Shown in pieces: positions 1 to 9,083 of a stretch of 15,585 nt of DNA. Source of the DNA: Saccoglossus kowalevskii (taxonomy: Eukaryota > Hemichordata > Enteropneusta > Harrimaniidae); the NCBI RefSeq assembly GCF_000003605.2, contig NW_003105803.1, positions 1-15,585 of the forward strand. Direction: 5' to 3'. The stretch's first letter is position 1; each line of letters begins with the position of its first letter. The translations under genes were made by a program, and so were the position numbers. The notes under the pieces are model-generated. The model was not told the origin of the DNA. It ran no database searches and saw only the letters and a program-made list of their open reading frames with translations.

Positions 1-19
1 CAGTCCATCCTTTCAACAG

Positions 20-3000
20 TTAGTTCAAGACAAAATCTTTATAGCGTGGTGGCATTCTAACAGCTCGCGTACTTGAGCGTATTGGTGATGTTTGTATCGG
101 TGGATCTGTTGTCATCGGTAACTTCACTGCTGGTGATGGTGTTTTGTTGGGTTGTGGTGTTAGGTCGCGATGCATATTTATAGTTGGAGATTCACATGGT
201 TTTATGCCGGTATCTGTATCATGCTCTATTTCTGGTGATATCACTTCCTTCGTTGGCCTTAGGAATTTCCTGTTTCTTCGATATGTGTTTCCATTGATGT
301 CGACGTTGTAAGAGCGGGGTGCAACTTGTTGTGTAACAATTCCGTGACGCCATTTTCCTTCTCTGTCAGTAGGTAGTGCTTTCATTCGAATTTGCTGACC
401 TATTTGTAATTCGGGAAGTGTTTTGGCATGTTGATCATAGTAGAATTTAGATTTACGACGACGTTGCTTGATGTCATCTGTAACTCCGTCAACTACTTTG
501 GGATGTAGTAGTCTATTTGCAGTAGGTATTAGCGTGCGAGTGCGACGTGACATGAGACGTTGTACCGGACTGCTGTGCGTTCCTTCAGTCGGTGTGTTTC
601 TCCAGTCAAGGATTGCTTTCCAGGGGTCTTCATTGTTTCTTTGTGCTTTCTTTATGATTCGCTTTGCTATTTTAACTGCTGCTTCTATCTTACCATTAGA
701 TTGACTATGATATGGTGATGAGGTGATTATATTGAATTCCCAGTCATGTGCAAATCTCTTGAACTCGACACAATCAAATTGTGGACCGTTGTCTGACATA
801 ACAGAATCGGGAATCCCATGACGACTGAATTGTATTTTACAACAGTTTATGATCGTTGTTGCTGTTGTGTCAATTACCTGATCCACCTCCCAGTAGTCTG
901 AGTAATAGTCTACCATTATCAGGTAATCTTTACCGCGGCACTTGCATAGATCCATGGCAATTTTGCTCCACGGTCTATCCGGAATTTCGTGGGTCATGAG
1001 TGGTTCTTTCTGCTGATTCTGTTGATATTCGTTGCAGGTACTGCATTGACTTACAGTGTCCTTTATTTCTTCACTCATGTGTGGCCAGAATAGAACGTCA
1101 CGTGCTTTACGAAGACATGCTTCAGCTCCTAGGTGACTGGAATGTACGCGTGCTAGCATTTCAGGACGCATTACTTTGGGTATTATGACTCGTGGACCTT
1201 TGAATAAGAGTTCATCTCGATATTTCCAGTATTCACGAGTGATGATTGGAGTTTCTTCTTTGATATCTGGCCATCCCGCAAGTATTGTCGTCTTAAGTAC
1301 TTGCAGGGCTTCATCTTGATGTGTATGTTGTTGTATCTGATGTAATCGTTGGTCAGATACATTGAGGTATTCTGCTGCGTTAATGTTCTCTATTTCTGTA
1401 TTGAAGTTTGTTTCTCGTTTGATGTTGAAGATTGCGTACTGTGGTGTATCGCGTTCTACTTTTCTCTGTGGTAGAGAAGCTCGGGAGAGGAAATCAGCGA
1501 TGTACATTTCTCTGCCTTTCTTGTAGCGTACACCCAGGTTGTATTTCTGTAGGCGGAGTAACATTCGTTGTAGTCGTTTTGGAGCGGAGAGAAGCGGTTT
1601 CTTGAATATGATTTCAAGTGGTTTATGATCAGAGTCGACGCTGGTAATGTTACGTCCAAGTATATACTGATCGAATCTTTCGCAGGCAAATACGATTGCG
1701 AGACACTCTTTTTCAATTTGAGCATATCGTTGCTCAGTTGGAGATAACGATCGAGAGGCGAATGCGACTGGTTGTTCGTTCTGTAAGAGTACTGCACCCA
1801 GTCCGACTTCACTTGCGTCACATTGAATGGTTGCTTCTTCCTTCACATCATAATATCTTAATACTGGATGGTTTGTTGCTAATTTCTGTACTTCTTCTAT
1901 GGCTTTATCATGGTGGGGTTGCCATGCCCATATAGCATCGGTATCTGTTAGTCGCCGAAGGGATTCACACGTGTCTGATAAATGTGGCAAGAATTTCGCT
2001 AGGTAATTTACAAATCCAATAAATCGCTGTACACCTTGTACATCCTTGGGTTTGGGCATTTCTATGATTGCACGTATCTTTTCTGGATCAGGACGCAAAC
2101 CCTCTGTTGTCAGTAAATGGCCCATATATCGCACTGATTTGAGACGTAGCTTCAATTTGTTCTTATTGAGTTTGAGGTTTACTTCTCTGGCACGGTTCAG
2201 CAACCCAATGAGATTTCGATCGTGATCAATGGCTGCTTCTTCTTCTGTGTCACCACAGCCGTATACCAGGATATCGTCTACGATTACCTCAACGCCGGGT
2301 AGTGATTCAAGAACTTCATGTTGTCTTCTCTGAAACTCTTCTGGAGCGCTGTTTATACCAAATGGCATGCGGAGCCAGCGATATCGCCCGAAGGGAGTCC
2401 AAAATGTAGTCAGATAACTGCTTTCTTGGTCTAGCTTCACTTGCCAGAACCCATCTTTTGCATCTAAGACTGAAAATGTTCGGGCATTCGTTAGTCGTGG
2501 TAGAATCTCGTCGATAGTTGGCATTGGATATCGTGCACGTTTCAAGGCTTTGTTTAGATCTTTGGGGTCTAGGCAGACGCGTAGTTTTCCTGGTTTCTTG
2601 ACTGCGACCATGCTGCTGATCCAGTCAGTCGGTGTGGTAACTTTTGTGATTACCTGTTGTTTCTCTAATGATTCTAATTTAGTTTTCAGTTCTGCTCTCA
2701 TATGAACTGGTACCTTTCTTGGCTGGTGTCGCACTGGTTTCACGGTTTTATCGATTTCCAGATGATATAATCCAGGTAGACATCCAAGACCCTCAAAAAG
2801 ATCACTGTATTGTATCAGTATTTGTTGTTGAGTGAGTGGAGCTTGCTGAATGTTGGCTATGTAGTCCGTCTTGTCACGTGTGGTGGTTGGCTGCTCTGGT
2901 TCTACAGTTACCATTTTGATGTGTTGATTTATGTTCACCGTTAGTAACTTCAGTAATTCACAGGTCTCAGCTGACAATAGTGGCTTCTGCATTGTATCTG

Positions 3001-4141
3001 TGACTTGGAATTTCAAATTGTATGTGTTACCTAAGTAATGGCATTTCAGGTTACACTGTCCAAGTGGATATATCGTTGGCCCACCATACAACTTCAATAT
3101 GGCCTTGCTTGTCTGTAATTTTGGATCTCCATCTTGTTTAATTTTACAGTAGTCACTGAAGCTTATCATGTTGCATGTGGCCCCACAATCAAGCTGACAC
3201 TTCAGCGTGTAGTTGTCTTCATTATTGTCACTTAGATTGAGTGACACAAACCACTGCTTTCCTGTTGTTTTCACTGCTCCTATATAATGCTCTATGTGTA
3301 GTACAGATTCATCAGATGTGTAGTCATCTTCTATCTCTTCATCTACCATGTGTATTCTACGCTGATCATGTTGTCTTTGCTTGCAGACTTTTGCGAAATG
3401 GTTCTTCTTACTGCACAGTTTACATGTTTGGCCATATGCAGGGCATTTTTCTTTGTTGAATATGTGTTTGCCACCACAGTAACGACATCTTCTTGGTCCT
3501 TGTTGTTCAGACTGATATTTGTCACGCTTTTGTGTATCTTGTTTACCCTTGTACTTCTGTTTCTGTGCATAATGAACAACTTGTTCTTCCGGGTTGGTGC
3601 CACTAATTTTCTTCAGCTGCATTTGTGTTATTTCACTGCTTCTACACATCTCTATGGCTCGATTTAGGTCTAGTTTTGGCTCTCTTAACATTCTGGCTCT
3701 TGCACTATTATCTTTGGTTCCCAACACTATTCTATCCCTGATCAGTTCATCCTTGATGGCATCAAATTTACATGTATTAGCTAGCTGGCGTAGTCTGGTT
3801 ACATACTGATCTATGGCTTCACTGCCGTCTTGGTCACACGTGTTGAACACGTATCTCTCATAAATCACATTGCGAGTGGGTTCAAAGTGTTTTTCTAGTG
3901 CATCTAATATTTCTTTGACCTCTTTTCTCTGAGCATCTGTCATGTCGAGATGTTTATATACATGTAAACAATCCTTTCCTAACACTGAACGTAGCGTGGC
4001 TACCCTAATGACATCATCTTTCTTATTTAATTCTGTGGCTATTTCATAGTCTTCCCACTGTGAACGGAAGAATGACCAGTTTTGAACAAGATCGCCTTTC
4101 ATTTCCATGACCGCTGGAACTGGAAAGTTATTAGAAGCCAT
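20..4141 (-). CDS. Gypsy gag-pol polyprotein, copy 1, uninterrupted
   Basis: A single 1373-residue frame carries all Gag and Pol functions. Gag is about residues 1-255 and ends in two zinc knuckles: a degenerate one (C219, C222, H226, C233) and a canonical CCHC (C240, C243, H248, C253). The retropepsin has D318-C319-G320 in place of the usual DTG/DSG. RT has catalytic D560 and the V621-D622-D623 box, with Ile before Val where Tyr or Phe is common. RNase H has D775, E812 and D838. Integrase has an HHCC finger (H1000, H1003, C1033, C1036) and the D1064, D1117, E1153 triad with D-35-E spacing. The start has A at -3 and G at +4 and directly follows a 21-A tract. Relative to copy 2 it lacks six codons between residues 979 and 980, a conserved-looking segment before the HHCC finger, so it is open but may not be fully functional. 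About eight other residues differ between the copies by eye. Confidence 0.96.
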   Translation of the reverse strand: MASNNFPVPAVMEMKGDLVQNWSFFRSQWEDYEIATELNKKDDVIRVATLRSVLGKDCLHVYKHLDMTDAQRKEVKEILDALEKHFEPTRNVIYERYVFNTCDQDGSEAIDQYVTRLRQLANTCKFDAIKDELIRDRIVLGTKDNSARARMLREPKLDLNRAIEMCRSSEITQMQLKKISGTNPEEQVVHYAQKQKYKGKQDTQKRDKYQSEQQGPRRCRYCGGKHIFNKEKCPAYGQTCKLCSKKNHFAKVCKQRQHDQRRIHMVDEEIEDDYTSDESVLHIEHYIGAVKTTGKQWFVSLNLSDNNEDNYTLKCQLDCGATCNMISFSDYCKIKQDGDPKLQTSKAILKLYGGPTIYPLGQCNLKCHYLGNTYNLKFQVTDTMQKPLLSAETCELLKLLTVNINQHIKMVTVEPEQPTTTRDKTDYIANIQQAPLTQQQILIQYSDLFEGLGCLPGLYHLEIDKTVKPVRHQPRKVPVHMRAELKTKLESLEKQQVITKVTTPTDWISSMVAVKKPGKLRVCLDPKDLNKALKRARYPMPTIDEILPRLTNARTFSVLDAKDGFWQVKLDQESSYLTTFWTPFGRYRWLRMPFGINSAPEEFQRRQHEVLESLPGVEVIVDDILVYGCGDTEEEAAIDHDRNLIGLLNRAREVNLKLNKNKLKLRLKSVRYMGHLLTTEGLRPDPEKIRAIIEMPKPKDVQGVQRFIGFVNYLAKFLPHLSDTCESLRRLTDTDAIWAWQPHHDKAIEEVQKLATNHPVLRYYDVKEEATIQCDASEVGLGAVLLQNEQPVAFASRSLSPTEQRYAQIEKECLAIVFACERFDQYILGRNITSVDSDHKPLEIIFKKPLLSAPKRLQRMLLRLQKYNLGVRYKKGREMYIADFLSRASLPQRKVERDTPQYAIFNIKRETNFNTEIENINAAEYLNVSDQRLHQIQQHTHQDEALQVLKTTILAGWPDIKEETPIITREYWKYRDELLFKGPRVIIPKVMRPEMLARVHSSHLGAEACLRKARDVLFWPHMSEEIKDTVSQCSTCNEYQQNQQKEPLMTHEIPDRPWSKIAMDLCKCRGKDYLIMVDYYSDYWEVDQVIDTTATTIINCCKIQFSRHGIPDSVMSDNGPQFDCVEFKRFAHDWEFNIITSSPYHSQSNGKIEAAVKIAKRIIKKAQRNNEDPWKAILDWRNTPTEGTHSSPVQRLMSRRTRTLIPTANRLLHPKVVDGVTDDIKQRRRKSKFYYDQHAKTLPELQIGQQIRMKALPTDREGKWRHGIVTQQVAPRSYNVDINGNTYRRNRKFLRPTKEVISPEIEHDTDTGIKPCESPTINMHRDLTPQPNKTPSPAVKLPMTTDPPIQTSPIRSSTRAVRMPPRYKDFVLN

Positions 4142-4173
4142 ATTTTTTTTTTTTTTTTTTTTTCAATATTGAA
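4142..4173 (-). other. Oligo(A) tract immediately upstream of gag start, copy 1
   Basis: On the plus strand 4143-4163 is an unbroken run of 21 T, so the minus-strand mRNA carries 21 A, then U, then AUG. A 12-bp perfect palindrome (TTCAATATTGAA, 4162-4173) overlaps its upstream edge. Copy 2 has the same arrangement with 18 A (15269-15286), so the tract belongs to the element. It could be an unstructured poly(A) leader favouring initiation at the gag start, or simply a slippage-prone tract. The first reading is inference. Confidence 0.8.
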
Positions 4174-4380
4174 TGCACTTTGTACGTGGATTACGGTAGT
4201 GGCCGGGCAACGGCGGTAATAATACGGATATTCCGTCTGCGAACGAATGTGTTCTTTTCCCGTTAAGGCTCACTTACTGAACGATCCTTGCATGTGAGGC
4301 ACTTCACTACTCTCATCGAGTCTTCACGCTTCTAGTTCAGTCTCTTTTCTGTGAAATTTAGTGGCTTATCACACCAAATT
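4174..4380 (-). other. Gypsy 5' untranslated leader, copy 1
   Basis: About 207 nt lie between the PBS and the A-tract palindrome. I see no open frame and no splice-like structure I can support. It is nearly identical to the copy 2 leader (15297-15500) except for shortened homopolymers in copy 2. A packaging signal would be expected here from the family, but none can be pointed to. Confidence 0.7.
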
Positions 4381-4398
4381 ATCCCACTTCTGACACCA
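4381..4398 (-). promoter_or_regulatory. Primer-binding site complementary to tRNA-Leu, shared LTR/copy 1
   Basis: The plus strand reads ATCCCACTTCTGACACCA, which is the 3' end of an animal tRNA-Leu (CAA type) including the added CCA. The minus-strand element therefore carries an 18-nt PBS for minus-strand DNA priming, and it abuts the LTR end with no spacer. The tRNA identification is from memory of the vertebrate tRNA-Leu(CAA) 3' end. Confidence 0.88.
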
Positions 4399-4416
4399 TG
4401 TTTCGTGTTGTATGTA

Positions 4417-4422
4417 TTTATT
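4417..4422 (-). terminator. AATAAA polyadenylation signal in the Gypsy LTR
   Basis: AATAAA on the minus strand, 18 nt before the LTR end. It would place 3' cleavage of the copy 2 transcript at or near the LTR/PBS boundary. Confidence 0.6.
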
Positions 4423-4494
4423 ACATTCTCAAGATGGCTGCCCCAACATCCGGGTCATGGGGTTACTAAGGACTAGGGTCATAGGTCAAATGGA

Positions 4495-4502
4495 CTATAT
4501 AG
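4495..4502 (-). promoter_or_regulatory. Candidate TATA box of the Gypsy LTR
   Basis: CTATATAG lies about 25 nt inside the LTR 5' end on the minus strand. With usual TATA spacing, transcription would begin near 4465-4475, leaving a short R-U5. The motif is seen in the sequence; its activity is inferred. Confidence 0.5.
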
Positions 4503-4524
4503 CAATATAGTCAATATCGTAACA

Positions 4525-4533
4525 TCTCTCTTT
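4525..4533 (-). promoter_or_regulatory. Polypurine tract of copy 2
   Basis: AAAGAGAGA on the minus strand directly abuts the LTR start TGTTACG. This is the expected position for plus-strand DNA priming. A further A7 run lies a few bases upstream (near 4540-4546). Confidence 0.8.
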
Positions 4534-4616
4534 ACATAGTTTTTTTGAACAATAAAACTAAAATCGATAAACTCTTCGAAACGAGCATAAATCTATAGCA
4601 CCATAACACTAGTGTA

Positions 4617-4840
4617 AATAATGTTCAACAGTTCAACGTTCACTAACAATATTCTCATCAAAAGTCCATGAAATTCGAAATAATGTTCAATAGTTTATAC
4701 TTAACACAACTGTTCAACGTTCAATTAAATGTTATCATCAACAGTCCATGAAATGCGAAATAATGTTCAACAATAATTCATACTTAACACAACCGTTCAA
4801 CGTTCAATTAAATGTTCTTAACAGTCCATCCTTTCAACAG
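4617..4840 (-). repeat. Degenerate tandem repeats in the Gypsy 3' UTR
   Basis: Three related units begin at about 4617, 4679 and 4759, with periods of about 62, 80 and 70 nt. Each contains AATAATGTTCAA, a GTTCAACGTTCA block and AGTCCATGAAAT or a variant. The last unit merges into the end of gag-pol. They lie between the stop codon and the polypurine tract. The remaining stretch (4547-4616) is AT-rich with nothing I recognise. Confidence 0.75.
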
Positions 4841-7800
4841 TTAGTTCAAGACAAAATCTTTATAGCGTGGTGGCATTCTAACAGCTCGCGTACTTGAGCG
4901 TATTGGTGATGTTTGTATCGGTGGATCTGTTGTCATCGGTAACTTCACTGCTGGTGATGGTGTTTTGTTGGGTTGTGGTGTTAGGTCGCGATGCATATTT
5001 ATAGTTGGAAATTCACATGGTTTTATGCCGGTATCTGTATCATGCTCTATTTCTGGTGATATCACTTCCTTCGTTGGCCTTAGGAATTTCCTGTTTCTTC
5101 GATATGTGTTTCCATTGATGTCGACGTTGTAAGAGCGGGATGCAACTTGTTGTGTAACAATTCCGTGACGCCATTTTCCTTCTCTGTCAGTAGGTAGTGC
5201 TTTCATTCGAATTTGCTGACCTATTTGTAATTCGGGAAGTGTTTTGGCATGTTGATCATAGTAGAATTTAGATTTACGACGACGTTGCTTGATGTCATCT
5301 GTAACTCCGTCAACTACTTTGGGATGTAGTAGTCTATTTGCAGTAGGTATTAGCGTGCGAGTGCGACGTGACATGAGACGTTGTACCGGACTGCTGTGCG
5401 TTCCTTCAGTCGGTGTGTTTCTCCAGTCAAGGATTGCTTTCCAGGGGTCTTCATTGTTTCTTTGTGCTTTCTTTATGATTCTCTTTGCTATTTTAACTGC
5501 TGCTTCTATCTTACCATTAGATTGACTATGATATGGTGATGAGGTGATTATATTGAATTCCCAGTCATGTGCAAATCTCTTGAACTCGACACAATCAAAT
5601 TGTGGACCGTTGTCTGACATAACAGTATCGGGAATCCCATGACGACTGAATTGTATTTTACAACAGTTTATGATCGTTGTTGCTGTTGTGTCAATTACCT
5701 GATCCACCTCCCAGTAGTCTGAGTAATAGTCTACCATTATCAGGTAATCTTTACCGCGGCACTTGCATAGATCCATGGCAATTTTGCTCCACGGTCTATC
5801 CGGAATTTCGTGGGTCATGAGTGGTTCTTTCTGCTGATTCTGTTGATATTCGTTGCAGGTACTGCATTGACTTACAGTGTCCTTTATTTCTTCACTCATG
5901 TGTGGCCAGAATAGAACGTCACGTGCTTTACGAAGACATGCTTCAGCTCCTAGGTGACTGGAATGTACGCGTGCTAGCATTTCAGGACGCATTACTTTGG
6001 GTATTATGACTCGTGGACCTTTGAATAAGACGCCATTTTGAACACTGAGTTCATCTCGATATTTCCAGTATTCACGAGTGATGATTGGAGTTTCTTCTTT
6101 GATATCTGGCCATCCCGCAAGTATTGTCGTCTTAAGTACTTGCAGGGCTTCATCTTGATGTGTATGTTGTTGTATCTGATGTAATCGTTGGTCAGATACA
6201 TTGAGGTATTCTGCTGCGTTAATGTTCTCTATTTCTGTATTGAAGTTTGTTTCTCGTTTGATGTTGAAGATTGCGTACTGTGGTGTATCGCGTTCTACTT
6301 TTCTCTGTGGTAGGGAAGCTCGGGAGAGGAAATCAGCGATGTACATTTCTCTGCCTTTCTTGTAGCGTACACCCAGGTTGTATTTCTGTAGGCGGAGTAA
6401 CATTCGTTGTAGTCGTTTTGGAGCGGAGAGAAGCGGTTTCTTGAATATGATTTCAAGTGGTTTATGATCAGAGTCGACGCTGGTAATGTTACGTCCAAGT
6501 ATATACTGATCGAATCTTTCGCAGGCAAATACGATTGCGAGACACTCTTTTTCAATTTGAGCATATCGTTGCTCAGTTGGAGATAACGATCGAGAGGCGA
6601 ATGCGACTGGTTGTCCGTTCTGTAAGAGTACTGCACCCAGTCCGACTTCACTTGCGTCACATTGAATGGTTGCTTCTTCCTTCACATCATAATATCTTAA
6701 TACTGGATGGTTTGTTGCTAATTTCTGTACTTCTTCTATGGCTTTATCATGGTGGGGTTGCCATGCCCATATAGCATCGGTATCTGTTAGTCGCCGAAGG
6801 GGTTCACACGTGTCTGATAAATGTGGCAAGAATTTCGCTAGGTAATTTACAAATCCAATAAATCGCTGTACACCTTGTACATCCTTGGGTTTAGGCATTT
6901 CTATGATTGCACGTATCTTTTCTGGATCAGGACGCAAACCCTCTGTTGTCAGTAAATGGCCCATATATCGCACTGATTTGAGACGTAGCTTCAATTTGTT
7001 CTTATTGAGTTTGAGGTTTACTTCTCTGGCACGGTTCAGCAACCCAATGAGATTTCGATCGTGATCAATGGCTGCTTCTTCTTCTGTGTCACCACAGCCG
7101 TATACCAGGATATCGTCTACGATTACCTCAACGCCGGGTAGTGATTCAAGAACTTCATGTTGTCTTCTCTGAAACTCTTCTGGAGCGCTGTTTATACCAA
7201 ATGGCATGCGGAGCCAGCGATATCGCCCGAAGGGAGTCCAAAATGTAGTCAGATAACTGCTTTCTTGGTCTAGCTTCACTTGCCAGAACCCATCTTTTGC
7301 ATCTAAGACTGAAAATGTTCGTGCATTCGTTAGTCGTGGTAGAATCTCGTCGATAGTTGGCATTGGATATCGTGCACGTTTCAAGGCTTTGTTTAGATCT
7401 TTGGGGTCTAGGCAGACGCGTAGTTTTCCTGGTTTCTTGACTGCGACCATGCTGCTGATCCAGTCAGTCGGTGTGGTAACTTTTGTGATTACCTGTTGTT
7501 TCTCTAATGATTCTAATTTAGTTTTCAGTTCTGCTCTCATATGAACTGGTACCTTTCTTGGCTGGTGTCGCACTGGTTTCACGGTTTTATCGATTTCCAG
7601 ATGATATAATCCGGGTAGACATCCAAGACTCTCAAAAAGATCACTGTATTGTATCAGTATTTGTTGTTGAGTGAGTGGAGCTTGCTGAATGTTGGCTATG
7701 TAGTCCGTCTTGTCATGTGTGGTGGTTGGCTGCTCTGGTTCTACAGTTACCATTTTGATGTGTTGATTTATGTTCACCGTTAGTAACTTCAGTAATTCAC

Positions 7801-8614
7801 AGGTCTCAGCCGACAATAGTGGCTTCTGCATTGTATCTGTGACTTGGAATTTCAAATTGTATGTGTTACCTAAGTAATGGCATTTCAGGTTACACTGTCC
7901 AAGTGGATATATCGTTGGCCCACCATACAACTTCAATATGGCCTTGCTTGTCTGTAATTTTGGATCTCCATCTTGTTTAATTTTACAGTAGTCACTGAAG
8001 CTTATCATGTTGCATGTGGCCCCACAATCAAGCTGACACTTCAGCGTGTAGTTGTCTTCATTATTGTCACTTAGATTGAGTGACACAAACCACTGCTTTC
8101 CTGTTGTTTTCACTGCTCCTATATAATGCTCTATGTGTAGTACAGATTCATCAGATGTGTAGTCATCTTCTATCTCTTCATCTACCATGTGTATTCTACG
8201 CTGATCATGTTGTCTTTGCTTGCAGACTTTTGCGAAATGGTTCTTCTTACTGCACAGTTTACATGTTTGGCCATATGCAGGGCATTTTTCTTTGTTGAAT
8301 ATGTGTTTGCCACCACAGTAACGACATCTTCTTGGTCCTTGTTGTTCAGACTGATATTTGTCACGCTTTTGTGTATCTTGTTTACCCTTGTACTTCTGTT
8401 TCTGTGCATAATGAACAACTTGTTCTTCCGGGTTGCTGCCACTAATTTTCTTCAGCTGCATTTGTGTTATTTCACTGCTTCTACACATCTCTATGGCTCG
8501 ATTTAGGTCTAGTTTTGGCTCTCTTAACATTCTGGCTCTTGCACTATTATCTTTGGTTCCCAACACTATTCTATCCCTGATCAGTTCATCCTTGATGGCA
8601 TCAAATTTACATGT
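4841..8614 (-). pseudogene. Gypsy gag-pol copy 2, codon 123 to stop (3' part of interrupted gene)
   Basis: This block corresponds to residues 123-1373 of copy 1, plus six additional codons encoded by 6031-6048 (SVQNGV), for 1257 codons. The second half of Gag with both knuckles, the DCG protease, the RT with VDD, RNase H, the HHCC finger and the DDE integrase are all open. It has lost its start: the first Met of the open frame (8653) lies in the nested element, so the N-terminal residues before the junction are foreign. The promoter is now about 6.3 kb further away, across the antisense insertion. Substitutions against copy 1 are few; one is a CpG-to-TpG change near 7714. Confidence 0.92.
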
Positions 8615-9018
8615 TAACGTAAAGGACTGGATGCACACCATCTCATCTTGCACTTCTTAATCTTAAGTCGTAACCCCGGTAACACTGGGCCCCACACCTG
8701 CAGTTAATTAACTACACCCATCTGTGTTTACATGTCAGCTGACTCCTTTGTTCATGTCTACACCTCGTTAATATTTAATCCACCTTTGCTTATATTCCTT
8801 AACGACACTTTTGTTTCATGTTTACATCATGCATGCACATTCATTCCACTTGTTTATTCCATAATCCTCATATCTTCACCCAATCAACTCTTTCCTAATT
8901 TGTAATCCTCATATCTACACCCAATCATATTCGTCCTGTACATCGCTATCACTCTCTTCACTAGTAGTACAGACCACTTGCATGGTAACTGCCATCGTGC
9001 ATGCTGCTAGTTTTCTCA
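8614..9018 (+). repeat. Split direct repeat A1 (left terminus)
   Basis: 405 bp, matching A2 (14093-14497) with two differences: C8803/T14282, a CpG-to-TpG change in A2, and G8984/T14463. It begins TTAACGTAAAGG. It holds the likely promoter near its 3' end and otherwise no coding sequence I can support. Confidence 0.93.
8862..8927 (+). promoter_or_regulatory. Tandem CCAAT-box repeats in A1
   Basis: Two 25-nt near-identical units (8862-8886 and 8903-8927, period 41 nt, one mismatch) each end in CACCCAATCA, a CCAAT-type element. They sit about 160-220 nt before the gag start, and no TATA box is evident between. I infer a promoter with transcription starting between about 8940 and 9018. The same pair is present in A2 at 14341-14406. 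Confidence 0.45.
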
Positions 9019-9083
9019 TTTCGCGTTCCAACGTTCCAATACTATTTCGCATACCAGTACATCAGCTTACCAGCACATTCACT

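Larger units (their letters stand above)
1..4524 (-). mobile_element. Ty3/Gypsy LTR retrotransposon, copy 1 (3' LTR outside window)
   Basis: Read on the minus strand: LTR (4524-4399), PBS (4398-4381), leader, A-tract, one gag-pol frame (4141-20), then the first 19 nt of the 3' UTR. Those 19 nt match 4822-4840 of copy 2, so the missing 3' UTR, polypurine tract and 3' LTR should lie just left of the window. The Pol order is protease, RT, RNase H, integrase, which defines Ty3/Gypsy. There is no envelope frame: the equivalent copy 2 stop is followed by only about 316 nt of non-coding DNA before the LTR. The protein resembles the K02A2.6-like Gypsy proteins of invertebrate genomes; the clade within Gypsy is not resolved by eye. 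Confidence 0.93.
4399..4524 (-). repeat. Gypsy LTR, 126 bp, shared by the two tandem copies
   Basis: The boundaries are set by the PBS on one side and the purine tract on the other. The LTR starts TGTTACG and ends CGAAACA on the minus strand, the usual TG...CA with an imperfect terminal inverted repeat. It is short for a Gypsy LTR. It serves as 3' LTR for copy 2 and 5' LTR for copy 1. The first 67 nt on the plus strand match the partial LTR at 15519-15585 except for two adjacent substitutions (TC versus CG, near 4455). Confidence 0.9.

Noticed and set aside
1456-1821. 121-codon minus-strand frame inside gag-pol, repeated at 6295-6660
   Set aside because: Shadow of the RNase H region in another frame; conserved only because the two Gypsy copies are.
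3343-3809. Overlapping small frames on both strands, repeated at 8080-8660
   Set aside because: Shadows of the Gag zinc-knuckle region.
4381-4398. tRNA gene remnant
   Set aside because: Only the 18 nt at the tRNA 3' end including CCA are present, directly next to the LTR, so it is a primer-binding site.
4525-4840. Possible env gene of the Gypsy element
   Set aside because: Only about 316 nt without an open frame lie between the pol stop and the LTR.
4617-4840. CRISPR-like spaced repeats
   Set aside because: Units are degenerate, contiguous, of unequal length and inside a retrotransposon 3' UTR.
8615-8653. Twelve-residue N-terminal extension of the copy 2 gag-pol frame
   Set aside because: It is encoded by the antisense of A1 and only makes the frame look as if it starts with Met at 8653.
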